The notes beneath the pieces are model-generated. The model saw nothing but the letters and a program-made list of their open reading frames with translations. It was not told the DNA's origin and did not search any database. The position numbers were made by a program, and so were the translations under genes. Of a stretch of DNA of 64,000 nt, positions 43,920 through 54,935 are shown piece after piece. Within the stretch, counting starts at the first letter, position 1. Each line of letters opens with the position of its first letter. The DNA is from Pseudomonas putida (lineage in GTDB: Bacteria; Pseudomonadota; Gammaproteobacteria; Pseudomonadales; Pseudomonadaceae): assembly GCF_001976065.1 (NCBI RefSeq), contig NZ_MNAH01000001.1, forward strand, positions 186,001-250,000. The letters run 5' to 3'.

Positions 43920-44894
43920 TCAGCCTTTCCATACCTGAGGGTTGACCAAGTCTTGTGGGCGCTCACCCAGCAAGGCACTGCGCAGGTTCGCAAGGGCACG
44001 GTTGGCCATGGCGTCGCGGGTTTCATGGGTGGCCGAGCCGATATGCGGCAAGGTCACGGCGTTTTTCAATTGAAACAGGGGTGATTCAGCCAGCGGTTCT
44101 TTTTCGTACACATCCAGCCCGGCGCCTCGGATGCGGTTGTTTTGCAGTGCCTCGATCAGTGCCGGCTCGTCGACCACCGGACCACGGGAAATGTTCACCA
44201 GGATGGCGCTTGGCTTCATCAGTGCCAATTCGCGATGGCTGATCAGGTGCCTGGTTTTCTCGCTGAGCGGGACCACAAGGACGACGAAGTCGGCTTCAGC
44301 CAGCAATTCGTCGAGGCTGCGCATCTGCGCGCCGAGTTCTTGCTCCAGCTCGGTCTTGCGGCTGTTGCCGCTGTAGATGACCGGCATGTTGAAACCCAGG
44401 CGACCCCGACGCGCGATGGCCGCGCCGATATTGCCCATGCCGACGATGCCCAGGGTCTTGCCGTGAACATCGCAACCGAACAGCGGGGTGCCGACGCTGG
44501 CTTGCCATTGGCCTGCCTTGGTCCAGGCGTCGAGCTCGGCGACGCGGCGCGCGCTGCTCATCAACAAGGCGAAGGCCAGGTCGGCCGTGCTTTCGGTGAG
44601 CACGTCCGGCGTGTTGGTGAGCATGATCCCGCGCTCGTTGAAATAGGCCACGTCATAGTTGTCATACCCCACCGAGACGCTGGACACGACTTCCAGGCGG
44701 GCGGCGCTTTCCAGTTGTGCGCGACCGAGCTTGCGGCCGACCCCGATCAAACCGTGGGCATGGGGCAGGGCTTCGTTGAACTGGGCGCTGATATCACCCT
44801 TTTTCGGGTTCGGTACGATGACGTCGAAGTCTTGTTGCAGGCGCTCCACCATTTCTGGCGTGACACGGCTGAAGGCGAGGACAGTTTTTTTCAT
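43920..44894 (-). CDS. ghrB: 2-hydroxyacid dehydrogenase, GhrB-like (glyoxylate/2-ketogluconate reductase)
   Basis: A 324-residue D-2-hydroxyacid dehydrogenase that would reduce glyoxylate, hydroxypyruvate or 2-ketogluconate with NADPH. The Rossmann loop GIVGMGNIGAAIA lies at about 148-160. The catalytic set is Arg (NISRGPVVDE), Glu (LDVYEKEP) and His (LPHIGSATHET). The sequence pattern matches GhrB/TkrA. ATG at 44894 gives the normal start; the frame opens at 44954 inside a repeat. No gluconate genes are adjacent. Confidence 0.92.
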   Translation of the reverse strand: MKKTVLAFSRVTPEMVERLQQDFDVIVPNPKKGDISAQFNEALPHAHGLIGVGRKLGRAQLESAARLEVVSSVSVGYDNYDVAYFNERGIMLTNTPDVLTESTADLAFALLMSSARRVAELDAWTKAGQWQASVGTPLFGCDVHGKTLGIVGMGNIGAAIARRGRLGFNMPVIYSGNSRKTELEQELGAQMRSLDELLAEADFVVLVVPLSEKTRHLISHRELALMKPSAILVNISRGPVVDEPALIEALQNNRIRGAGLDVYEKEPLAESPLFQLKNAVTLPHIGSATHETRDAMANRALANLRSALLGERPQDLVNPQVWKG

Positions 44895-44930
44895 GGGTAC
44901 AGGGCTCGTCGGGCGCAGGAGAATGGTTGG

Positions 44931-45013
44931 AAAGCTACAAGCTTCGAGCGTCAAGCCGCAAGTTAAAAGCTATCCCCAGCGCTTTTAACTTGAAGCTTGC
45001 AGCTTGAGGCTTA
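44931..45013. repeat. Inverted repeat of the AGCTTCAAGC family (family 3)
   Basis: Left arm about 44931-44970, right arm about 44978-45013. The inner AGTTAAAAGC/GCTTTTAACT pair is perfect and the outer parts are imperfect copies of the unit seen at 10520-10606. It lies between divergent genes. Confidence 0.75.
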
Positions 45014-45093
45014 TAGCGGTCATTCCGTTATACTGGCGACTTTCGCGGCTCGCTGACCGGGCCCGACACAGTGTGCATCACCCGGAGCTTTTC

Positions 45094-45351
45094 ATGACTT
45101 CCCCGAAACAACCGCCGGTAGCCGAAGCCTTGGCCGACGAACAGGCCGAGCTGCCAGACAGCGTCGACTCCAGCGCTGACAGCGAGACCAAACCCGCGAT
45201 CCCGGCGTTCAAGTTCCCGTTCAAGCCGGGCGAGCTGCAGGCCACCAAGGACGCCAGCCAGCCTTGGTACAAGAATGGCGCCAAGAATGGTCACACCAAG
45301 ACGCCGGGGATGGCGCCTCCGGGAACTCGCCGTTCGATGGGCAAGCGTTAG
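45094..45351 (+). CDS. Conserved small hypothetical protein
   Basis: An 85-residue, mostly polar protein with an acidic N-terminal half (ADEQAELPDSVDSSADSET) and a basic C-terminal half (KTPGMAPPGTRRSMGKR). It appears disordered. I do not recognise a domain. Codon use looks genuine, and ATG at 45094 follows CCGGAG seven bases upstream. A TATACT sequence at 45029-45034 is a possible -10 element. It is convergent with the YkgJ-type gene. Confidence 0.7.
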   Translation: MTSPKQPPVAEALADEQAELPDSVDSSADSETKPAIPAFKFPFKPGELQATKDASQPWYKNGAKNGHTKTPGMAPPGTRRSMGKR

Positions 45352-45382
45352 TTTCAGGTTTTTCCAGCGGGCCTTCCTCGAA

Positions 45383-46132
45383 TCAAGCGGCCCGCAATGA
45401 AATAAACGCGTAGTCAGCGGATGGCTCGGTCACCACCTGCGTGCCCGCTGCCAGCAGGGGCCCGGCGACATCGTCCCCCGACACATGAAACTGCCATTCG
45501 CTTTCCCAAACCGGTAACGTTTGCCCGGTCAGTTCGTCGATGATCGTCGCGAACTCGGTCATGTCCGGCAGATAAGCGGTAAACCCGTCGCCCTTAAGGG
45601 CAGTCGTTCGAATCCCCAACAACGCGCAAATCGCGTCCTTGGTTTGGATATCATCGCGATCCGCCTGGCGAGAGCGTTGGATCAGTTGCGCCAGTTCCGG
45701 GTCCACCAGTTGGCCACCCACGATCAGCTGTGGCCCTGTTTCCCACGATTGCGGCGGGCATTCCTTGGCGGCGATGTCCAGGGGGATGTGCGGATTGATC
45801 TCCATCGGATAGATACGGCACACCAGCGGCCGGCGTTCGTAGATGCGGCACAGGTTGTCCTGGTCCAGATGGCGGCAGGCTCCGGTGCTGTAGGCGGCAA
45901 AAGTGATGGCCACGTAAGCCTCGCTGGCGCCGCTGCGCACCAGCGCCGAGCGCGGTTCGGCGTGTTCGCGTTGCTGCGCCGTCAAGCCCAGGCCATTGCT
46001 CAGGAAAGCTTCCACCAGCACGATCACCTGACCACCGTCGGCCGCCCACATCCGGGCTTCGGACAGGGTCAAGGGCACATGGTGGTCATTGCAGCATTTA
46101 CCGCAGCCTACGCAGGAAAACGTTGTATTCAT
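45383..46132 (-). CDS. YkgJ family cysteine-cluster protein
   Basis: A 249-residue protein with the metal-binding cysteine cluster of the YkgJ family: CVGCGKCC at 7-14, then CRHLDQDNLCRIYERRPLVC at about 86-105 and a further Cys in KECPPQ. The family probably binds zinc or an iron-sulfur cluster; no reaction is proven. The C-terminal 100 residues are less conserved. ATG at 46132 leaves 87 bases to the downstream end of norR on the same strand. Confidence 0.88.
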   Translation of the reverse strand: MNTTFSCVGCGKCCNDHHVPLTLSEARMWAADGGQVIVLVEAFLSNGLGLTAQQREHAEPRSALVRSGASEAYVAITFAAYSTGACRHLDQDNLCRIYERRPLVCRIYPMEINPHIPLDIAAKECPPQSWETGPQLIVGGQLVDPELAQLIQRSRQADRDDIQTKDAICALLGIRTTALKGDGFTAYLPDMTEFATIIDELTGQTLPVWESEWQFHVSGDDVAGPLLAAGTQVVTEPSADYAFISLRAA

Positions 46133-46219
46133 TGAGCAGCCAGTCGCATCCGAGGGCAGAAAGCGGCGACAGAATGCCGCCGCGAAGGTTGCTCTCGAAG
46201 CAAGTTATACGCCACGGTG

Positions 46220-47770
46220 CTATTTCATCCCCAGTCGCTTGGCCATCCGCCCGAGATTGGCCCGGTCCAGGCCCAGCTCCCGGGCCGCGCTCGCCCAGTT
46301 GTGGTGGTGGCGTTCCAGGCAGGCGCCGATCAATTGGCGCTGGTAACGCTCGGTGGCTTCGCGCAAATCGCCGGTCACCGTTTCCATGGCCACTTCGGCG
46401 GGTTGCTCGGCGCTGACTTCGACATTGGCATGGGGCAGGTCGAGGTCGGCGGCATTCAAGCTGAGGATCTTCGGCCGTTCCTTGCAGTTACCCAACGCCT
46501 TCAACGCACTGCGCCCGATCAGGTGTTCCAGCTCGCGCACGTTGCCGGGCCAACCGTAGGCCAGCAACGCCGCCTGGGCGTCGGTGCTCAGGCGCAGGCT
46601 GTTGAGGCCCATGCGCGAGCGGTTCTGCTCGAGGAAGTAACCGCTGAGCAGCAGCACATCCCGTCCGCGATCCCGCAGCGCCGGTACCAGCAACGGGTAA
46701 ACGCTGAGGCGGTGATAGAAGTCGGCGCGGTAACGGCCACTGCGCACTTCCTCGGCGAGGTCGCGGTTGGTCGCTGCGATCAGGCGCACATCGACCTGGT
46801 GCTCCTTGTCCGAACCCAGTCGCTGCAACTGGCCGCTTTGCAGCACGCGCAGCAATTTGGCCTGCACCGTCAGTGACAATTCGCCGACCTCATCGAGAAA
46901 CAGTGTGCCGCCATTGGCCAGCTCGAACTTGCCGCGGCGGTCGTTCAGCGCCCCGGTGAAGGCACCGCGGACATGCCCGAACAGCTCGCTTTCCACCAGG
47001 GTGTCCGGCAACGCCGCGCAGTTGAGGCTGATAATCGGCTTGTCGGCGCGAGGCGAGGCGGCATGGATGGCCTGGGCGACCAGTTCCTTGCCGACCCCGG
47101 TTTCCCCGGTAATCAGCACCGTCAGGTCGCTGCCGCCCACCAGGTTGATTTCTTCCACCAGGCGTTTATGGGCCTTGCTCTGGCCGATCATTTCGCGGTT
47201 TTGCTGACCGCTGGCCTGGCGGTACACCTCGGCACGCTGGTGTTCGTCTTCGACCCTGTTGTTCAACCGCTCGATGCGTTCGGCGGCATTGACGGTGGCC
47301 GCCGCGAGGCTGGCGAAGGCTTCCAGGGCATCCAGCTCGACCGGTTCGAATTGTTCCGGATTGAGCGCGTCGAGGGTCAGCAGGCCCCACGGCCGCTCGT
47401 CGATAAACAAAGGGCAACCCATGCAATCGTGCACCTCCAGATGATCGTCCAGGCCATCGACCAGGCCGTCATAGGGGTCGGGCATGTCGCTGTCGGCAGC
47501 AAAGCGTGTGGGACCGGTGCTGCTGAGCAGGGCCTGGAAGCGCGGGTGTTCGCTGACCTTGAAACGCCGGCCGAGGGTGTCGGTACTCAATCCGTCGACA
47601 GCCAGCGGTACCAGCCATTCGCCATCCAGGCGCAGAAGGGCGGCCGCGTCGCATGGGAGCAGGGCGCGCATGGCTTCCAGCAGGCGCCGATAGCGCTCGC
47701 CTTCAGGAAGTTCGCGGGACAGGTCGGACACCAGCGGTAGCAGGGCGGTTAACAACGATTTTGCAGTCAT
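46220..47770 (-). CDS. norR: Nitric oxide-responsive sigma-54 activator NorR
   Basis: A 516-residue enhancer-binding protein. The N-terminal GAF domain (about 20-165) senses nitric oxide through a mononuclear iron; the AAA+ domain has Walker A GETGVGKE at 222-229 and the sigma-54 contact loop GAFTGA at 269-274; a Fis-type helix-turn-helix ends the protein (ASAARELGLDRANLGRMAKRLG). It is divergent from hmp with three NorR-type sites between, one overlapping its own start codon, so it should activate hmp and limit its own synthesis. P. aeruginosa has the equivalent FhpR-fhp pair. Confidence 0.96.
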   Translation of the reverse strand: MTAKSLLTALLPLVSDLSRELPEGERYRRLLEAMRALLPCDAAALLRLDGEWLVPLAVDGLSTDTLGRRFKVSEHPRFQALLSSTGPTRFAADSDMPDPYDGLVDGLDDHLEVHDCMGCPLFIDERPWGLLTLDALNPEQFEPVELDALEAFASLAAATVNAAERIERLNNRVEDEHQRAEVYRQASGQQNREMIGQSKAHKRLVEEINLVGGSDLTVLITGETGVGKELVAQAIHAASPRADKPIISLNCAALPDTLVESELFGHVRGAFTGALNDRRGKFELANGGTLFLDEVGELSLTVQAKLLRVLQSGQLQRLGSDKEHQVDVRLIAATNRDLAEEVRSGRYRADFYHRLSVYPLLVPALRDRGRDVLLLSGYFLEQNRSRMGLNSLRLSTDAQAALLAYGWPGNVRELEHLIGRSALKALGNCKERPKILSLNAADLDLPHANVEVSAEQPAEVAMETVTGDLREATERYQRQLIGACLERHHHNWASAARELGLDRANLGRMAKRLGMK

Positions 47771-47822
47771 AGTGACTCCATGTAGTCGATGTGACTATAA
47801 AGCAGTCTGTGTCGATATGACT
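47765..47822. promoter_or_regulatory. Three NorR enhancer sites
   Basis: Three inverted repeats of GTC-N5-GAC, which fits GT-N7-AC: AGTC/GACT at 47765-47777, TAGTC/GACTA at 47783-47797 and TGTC/GACT at 47810-47822. E. coli NorR also uses three sites before norVW. The first covers the norR start codon. Confidence 0.82.
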
Positions 47823-47861
47823 ACCATGTTATTAAGTTGCTGATTTATATGGTTTTATTTG

Positions 47862-47878
47862 TTGGCACGGAAACTGAT
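47862..47878 (+). promoter_or_regulatory. Sigma-54 promoter of hmp
   Basis: TTGGCACGGAAACTGAT has a perfect -24 block; the -12 block reads CTGA where TTGC is the consensus. It ends 47 bases before the hmp ATG and lies downstream of the NorR sites. Confidence 0.75.
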
Positions 47879-47925
47879 AAGCATAAGGTAATTGCTAAAA
47901 ACCTTCGTTGCCCAGGAGTTACTTT

Positions 47926-49107
47926 ATGCTCAGCGTTCAAGACCGTACCATCGTCAAATCCACTGTGCCGCTGCTGGAGAGCGGTGGCGAAGCGTTGATC
48001 ACTCACTTCTATCGCATGATGCTTTCCGAGTATCCAGAAGTGCGTCCACTGTTCAACCAGGCCCACCAGGCCTCCGGCGACCAGCCACGTGCCCTGGCTA
48101 ACGGTGTATTGATGTATGCCCGCCACATCGATCAGCTCGACCAACTGGGCGACCTGGTGGCCAAGATCATCAACAAGCACGTGGCCCTGCAGATTCTGCC
48201 GGAGCACTATCCGATTGTCGGCAACTGCCTGTTGCGTGCCATTGCCGAAGTGCTGGGCGAAGAAATCGCCACCCCGCAAGTGATTGCGGCCTGGGCAGCG
48301 GCCTACGGTCAACTGGCGGACATCCTGATCGGTGCCGAAAAAAGCATCTACGACCAGAAAGAGCAGGCACCGGGCGGCTGGCGCGGGGCTCGCGAATTCA
48401 TCGTCACGGCCAAGGTCGAGGAAAGTGCGGAAATCACCTCGTTCTATTTCGAGCCGGCCGACAAGGGCCAGATCCTGGCAGCCGAACCAGGCCAGTACAT
48501 CGGCATGAAACTGATCCTCGATGGCGAAGAAATTCGTCGCAACTATTCGCTGTCGGCCTTGGCGAACAAAGGCCAGTACCGCATCAGCGTCAAGCGTGAA
48601 ACCGGTGGCCGGGCCTCCAATCACTTGCACGATCAACTGCAGGTAGGGGCGAGCATCCAGCTGTTCCCGCCGTCGGGCGAGTTCACCCTGAGCGCCAGCG
48701 ACAAGCCGTTGGTGCTGATCAGCGGCGGCGTCGGGATCACCCCGACCCTGGCGATGCTGGAAGCGGCGCTGCAAACCGAGCGGCCGGTGCACTTTATCCA
48801 CTGCGCTCGCAATGGCAGCGTCCACGCCTTCCGCGACTGGATCGACGGGCTGGCCGAGCGTCACCCGCAACTCAAGCGTTTCTACTGCTATGCCGAAGAT
48901 GACGGCGTCAGCCCGGCGGCCCACAAGGTCGGGCTGTTGAGCCAGGAACAACTGGCCGCCTGGTTGCCCGAAGAGCGTGACCTGGACGCTTATTTCCTCG
49001 GACCGAAGGGTTTCATGGCGGCGATCAAGCGCCACCTCAAGGCGTTGGGTGTGCCTGAAAAGCAGAGCCGCTACGAGTTCTTCGGCCCGGCTGCGGCGCT
49101 GGAATAA
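47926..49107 (+). CDS. hmp: Flavohaemoglobin (nitric oxide dioxygenase)
   Basis: A 393-residue enzyme that oxidises nitric oxide to nitrate with O2 and NADH. The globin domain (1-140) has the proximal haem ligand His85 and distal Tyr29 and Gln53, at the same positions as E. coli Hmp. The FAD domain has RRNYSLS and the NAD domain has ISGGVGITPTLAML and FLGPKGFM. ATG at 47926 has CAGGAG about eight bases upstream. The divergent norR, NorR sites and sigma-54 promoter make it NO-induced. Confidence 0.98.
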   Translation: MLSVQDRTIVKSTVPLLESGGEALITHFYRMMLSEYPEVRPLFNQAHQASGDQPRALANGVLMYARHIDQLDQLGDLVAKIINKHVALQILPEHYPIVGNCLLRAIAEVLGEEIATPQVIAAWAAAYGQLADILIGAEKSIYDQKEQAPGGWRGAREFIVTAKVEESAEITSFYFEPADKGQILAAEPGQYIGMKLILDGEEIRRNYSLSALANKGQYRISVKRETGGRASNHLHDQLQVGASIQLFPPSGEFTLSASDKPLVLISGGVGITPTLAMLEAALQTERPVHFIHCARNGSVHAFRDWIDGLAERHPQLKRFYCYAEDDGVSPAAHKVGLLSQEQLAAWLPEERDLDAYFLGPKGFMAAIKRHLKALGVPEKQSRYEFFGPAAALE

Positions 49108-49135
49108 ACACTGCCGGTGACGGCAAGGTATGGTT

Positions 49136-49777
49136 TCAGCCCTTGAGTTCCTTCAAGTGCTTGTACACCGTCGCCCGCCCCATGTTCAGCACATTGGCCA
49201 CATAGTTGGAGGCGCTTTTGCCCTTGAAGGCGCCTTCGGCGTGCAGGGCCAGCACCAGTTCGCGTTTGTGATCGCGGGTCAGCAGGTTCAGGCTCAGCTG
49301 GCGTTCGCGCAGCCAGGCGTGGAGGAAGGTGTTGATCCGTTCTTGCCAGTCATCGCGGAACAGTGAATCCGGCTGCGGAATCACTTTGGTCGGCGACAGG
49401 AACAAATCCAGCGCGGCCTTGGCATTCTCGAACAGCGAAATGTTCAGGTTGATGCACAGCACGGCCAGCGGGTTTCCCTGGCGGTCGCGCAGTACGGTGC
49501 TGAGGCTGCGGATCTTCTGACCATCCCAATTGAGCTTTTCGTACGGCCCGATATTTCGTTCGCTGACATCATCGCTGAGCATGTCCTCCAGCGCTGAATC
49601 GTCACCGATTTCCCGTTTCGACAGGTTGTTGGCGATGTAGTCGACCTTTTGCGTGCGCAGGTCGTGCAGCACCACTTCGGCATGGGGAAAGAACAACGTC
49701 GCGATGGCATCGGCAATCGCCCGGAAGTTATCCAGGGACGTGTCGTTCAGGGCCGGTTCTTTTTCAGGTGCGTTCAT
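49136..49777 (-). CDS. dauR: YheO-type regulator, DauR-like repressor of D-arginine use
   Basis: A 213-residue regulator with an N-terminal YheO-like PAS domain (about 15-130, LFFPHAEVVLHDLRTQKVDYIANNL) and a C-terminal helix-turn-helix (about 175-210, KSASNYVANVLNMGRATVYKHL). It follows genes matching dauA and dauB, the arrangement of P. aeruginosa dauBAR, where DauR represses the operon and D-arginine relieves it. ATG at 49777 lies about 90 bases beyond the dauA stop codon. Confidence 0.9.
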   Translation of the reverse strand: MNAPEKEPALNDTSLDNFRAIADAIATLFFPHAEVVLHDLRTQKVDYIANNLSKREIGDDSALEDMLSDDVSERNIGPYEKLNWDGQKIRSLSTVLRDRQGNPLAVLCINLNISLFENAKAALDLFLSPTKVIPQPDSLFRDDWQERINTFLHAWLRERQLSLNLLTRDHKRELVLALHAEGAFKGKSASNYVANVLNMGRATVYKHLKELKG

Positions 49778-49868
49778 ACAGTAGGGCTCCGGGCAGCTTC
49801 AGCGCCCCGTAAAACAGGGCGTTGAAAGTGTGACGCAATCGAGTCGGCGCGTCACCTGAGGACAACCG

Positions 49869-51143
<1,275 letters not shown>

Positions 51144-52088
51144 TCAGGGATGCAGGCGGTAGATGGCATTGGCCAGCGCTATGTCCTCCAGGCCCAGGCC
51201 GATCGAGCGGAAGAACACATGGCGGCCGTACTCGGGGCGCTGCACTTTTTCGCTCAGCAGATCGGGCAGGTCGCCGACAATCGCATTCTTGTCCCAGCCA
51301 TGCTGTTCGCCGGCAATCAGCATCTCGCCGGCAGCGCCTGGGGTGGTCACACGATAGTCGCAGAATACCTGCATGTCGTTGAGGCTCTGCGGCGGCACTT
51401 CGTGGGCGCGGGGGGCGTTGGTGCTGATGGAGGTGATCAGCGCCGGCTTGCTCAGGCTCGACGGATCGATCACCGGACCAGGGGACGAGGTGCACAGCAT
51501 GATCACGTCGGCGTCCTGGATGGCGGCCTCGCGACTGTCGACGATATTCAAGCGCGGCTCGATGCTTTTCAGCAGATTCACCGTTTCAGGGTCTTCGCTC
51601 AGGCTTGGCGAGTACAGGTTGATGTTTTGCCAGTCGCGCAGCCCTTTCACGTAGTGCAGGTGCGCCTGGGCCACTTTGCCGCTGCCGATGATTGCCAGGC
51701 GATTCGCGGTAAGTGGCGCCAGGGCGTCAACCGCTACCGCCGTGGTCGCGGCGGTGCGGGCGGTAGTGAGCTCGGCGGCATCCACCAGCAGCAGCGGCTG
51801 GCCGGTCTGCATCGACATCAGCAAGGTCCATGCGGTCACCAGCGGTCCTTGTTCGCCCACGATGTAGGGCGATGTCTTGACCCCGTATACGCCTTCTTCG
51901 GCCAGCACACCGAGGTAGTTGATGAAGTCGCCGGCACCCCTGGGGAATTCCACCAGTTGCTGTGCCGGTTGCACAGCTTGCCCGGCGGCCAGGTCGCGGA
52001 ACAATTTGCGCAGGATCTGCGGCACGTCGACTTGCGCCAGCAACTCGCGGGCCTGGGATTGGTTGATCACGTAGGGGGTGCTGGCCAT
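51144..52088 (-). CDS. dauB: Ornithine cyclodeaminase/mu-crystallin family reductase DauB
   Basis: A 314-residue NAD(P)H enzyme that, as DauB, aminates the keto acid from DauA to give L-arginine. The dinucleotide loop LAIIGSGKVAQAHLHYVKGL lies at about 130-149, with DADVIMLCTSSPGPVI and VDAAELTTARTAA typical of the family. Family members also include true ornithine cyclodeaminases, but the dauA and dauR neighbours favour DauB. It is first in the operon, with a palindromic site 33 bases upstream of the ATG at 52088. Confidence 0.9.
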   Translation of the reverse strand: MASTPYVINQSQARELLAQVDVPQILRKLFRDLAAGQAVQPAQQLVEFPRGAGDFINYLGVLAEEGVYGVKTSPYIVGEQGPLVTAWTLLMSMQTGQPLLLVDAAELTTARTAATTAVAVDALAPLTANRLAIIGSGKVAQAHLHYVKGLRDWQNINLYSPSLSEDPETVNLLKSIEPRLNIVDSREAAIQDADVIMLCTSSPGPVIDPSSLSKPALITSISTNAPRAHEVPPQSLNDMQVFCDYRVTTPGAAGEMLIAGEQHGWDKNAIVGDLPDLLSEKVQRPEYGRHVFFRSIGLGLEDIALANAIYRLHP

Positions 52089-52111
52089 GGTGGCTCCGGG
52101 AGTGATAAGTA

Positions 52112-52141
52112 AACTAATTTGTCCATTATGGACTTTTAGTT
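52112..52141. promoter_or_regulatory. Palindromic operator candidate upstream of dauB
   Basis: GTCCATTATGGAC (52121-52133) is a perfect 6+1+6 palindrome. Flanking AACTA and TAGTT extend the symmetry with a one-base offset. It is a candidate DauR operator. Confidence 0.55.
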
Positions 52142-52175
52142 ATCTCGAGCAAGCACCTGTTGAAAAAACCAGACG

Positions 52176-52206
52176 AAAAAAAAGCGCAGTCCGTTTCCGG
52201 CTGCGC
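52176..52206 (-). terminator. Intrinsic terminator of the rhlB-type gene
   Basis: On the minus strand GCGCAGCCG-GAAA-CGG-A-CTGCGC forms a stem with a GAAA tetraloop, followed by eight Ts, 20 bases beyond the stop codon. Confidence 0.92.
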
Positions 52207-52225
52207 CCTTTACTGCAAGTCGCCG

Positions 52226-53713
52226 TTACGGCCGCTTGCGCTCAACCGCCCGCAACAGATGCGTGGGTGGCGTTTCACAGCTGATCTTGCGACCGAGTTT
52301 TTCTTCGATGGCCGGTAGCTGGTAGGAGTCATCTTCACCGGCAAAACTGATGGACACACCGTCTGCGCCCGCACGACCGGTACGGCCGATGCGGTGCACG
52401 TAGTCGTCCGGCACTTCCGGCAAGGTGAAGTTGATCACGTGGCTGATGCCGTCGATGTGGATGCCGCGACCGGCCACGTCGGTGGCGACCAGCACGCGAA
52501 TCTTGCCTTCGCGGAAACCTTCCAGGGTCTTGATGCGCTTGTGTTGCGGCACGTCGCCCGACAACTGCGCGGCGTTGACGCCATCGCGTACCAGGCGTTC
52601 TTCGATGCGCCGCACTTCATCCTTGCGGTTGGCGAAAACGATGACCCGCTCCCAGCCGTTGTCGTTGACCAGGTTGTAGAGCAGTTTGTATTTGTCGGCA
52701 CCGGCCACCGCGTAGATGTGCTGTTCGACGTTTTCGTTGGCCACATTCTGCGACTCGATCTCGACGATGGCCGGGTCGGTGGTCCATTGCTTGGCCAGGT
52801 TCATCACGTCTTCGGTGAAGGTCGCCGAGAACAGCAGCGTCTGCCGCTCGTTCTTCGGCGGCGTCTGGCGAATGATCTGGCGCACCTGTGGGATGAAGCC
52901 CATGTCGAGCATGCGGTCGGCTTCATCCAGCACCATGACTTCGACCATGTCCAGGTGCACGTCGCCGCGCTGGTTGAAGTCCAGCAGGCGGCCAGGCGTG
53001 GCCACGAGGATGTCGCAGTGGCGGGCTTCGAGGTGCTTGAGCTGCTTGTCGAAGTCCATGCCACCGACGAAGGTCATGACGTTCAGGCCGGTGTACTTGG
53101 TCAGGTCGGCGGCGTCCTTGGCGATCTGCACCACCAGTTCGCGAGTCGGGGCGATGATCAGTGCGCGCGGCTCGCCCATGTAGCGCTCTTTTGGCGGCGG
53201 GGTTTGCAGCAGCTGGGTGATGATCGAGATCAGGAAGGCCGCGGTCTTGCCGGTACCGGTTTGCGCGCGGCCGATGGCGTCTTTGCCGGCGAGGGTGAAG
53301 CCCAGCACCTGGGCCTGGATCGGCGTGCAATACGGGAAGCCCAGGTCCTGGATGGCGTGCATCAGTTCGGGGGCCAGTTTGAAATCGTGGAAACGGGTCT
53401 TGCCTTCCTGGGGTTCGACGACAAAGTCTTCGAGTTTCCAGGGAATGACCGGCGCCTTGGGCTTGGGTTCGCGGCGCGGCTTGGCAGGTTTTGGCGTTTC
53501 GCTGCGCGGTTGCTCGGCGGCGGTTGGCTCAACGGGCTCGGCGACCGCTGCGCTCTTTGGCTCGTGTTTCGGTGCCGCTACCGGGGCGGCCCGACCAGGC
53601 TGATGACCGTCGGTGCGGTGGCTGGGGGTGTGAGACGGAGCGCTGGGGACTGGCGCGAGTTGCTCAGTCTCGCTTTTACCGAACATTTTCTTGAGTGCTT
53701 TGAGCACGGTCAT
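52226..53713 (-). CDS. rhlB: DEAD-box RNA helicase, RhlB-like
   Basis: A 495-residue ATP-dependent RNA helicase, likely a partner in mRNA decay. The first 95 residues are Pro/Ala/Glu-rich and disordered. The helicase core has Walker A AQTGTGKT at 150-157, PTRELV at 189-194, DEAD at 263-266, SAT in LLFSATF and [10 protein letters not shown] near the end. The core is RhlB-like. The long N-terminal tail and short C-terminus are the pseudomonad form. ATG at 53713 gives the hydrophobic-basic start [13 protein letters not shown], which may touch the membrane. Confidence 0.92.
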   Translation of the reverse strand: MTVLKALKKMFGKSETEQLAPVPSAPSHTPSHRTDGHQPGRAAPVAAPKHEPKSAAVAEPVEPTAAEQPRSETPKPAKPRREPKPKAPVIPWKLEDFVVEPQEGKTRFHDFKLAPELMHAIQDLGFPYCTPIQAQVLGFTLAGKDAIGRAQTGTGKTAAFLISIITQLLQTPPPKERYMGEPRALIIAPTRELVVQIAKDAADLTKYTGLNVMTFVGGMDFDKQLKHLEARHCDILVATPGRLLDFNQRGDVHLDMVEVMVLDEADRMLDMGFIPQVRQIIRQTPPKNERQTLLFSATFTEDVMNLAKQWTTDPAIVEIESQNVANENVEQHIYAVAGADKYKLLYNLVNDNGWERVIVFANRKDEVRRIEERLVRDGVNAAQLSGDVPQHKRIKTLEGFREGKIRVLVATDVAGRGIHIDGISHVINFTLPEVPDDYVHRIGRTGRAGADGVSISFAGEDDSYQLPAIEEKLGRKISCETPPTHLLRAVERKRP

Positions 53714-53811
53714 CTCATCAATTGGTTAAGGAATGTACGCCGGCCAGTGTAATGCAAGAATCGGGCGCGGCGTAGTGGGATGGATCAAAGGGCGTTTTTA
53801 AACATCGACGG

Positions 53812-54935
<1,124 letters not shown>

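Noticed and set aside
52394..53752. 452-residue open frame opposite the helicase gene
   Set aside because: The minus strand encodes all DEAD-box motifs in order; the opposite frame has no domain.
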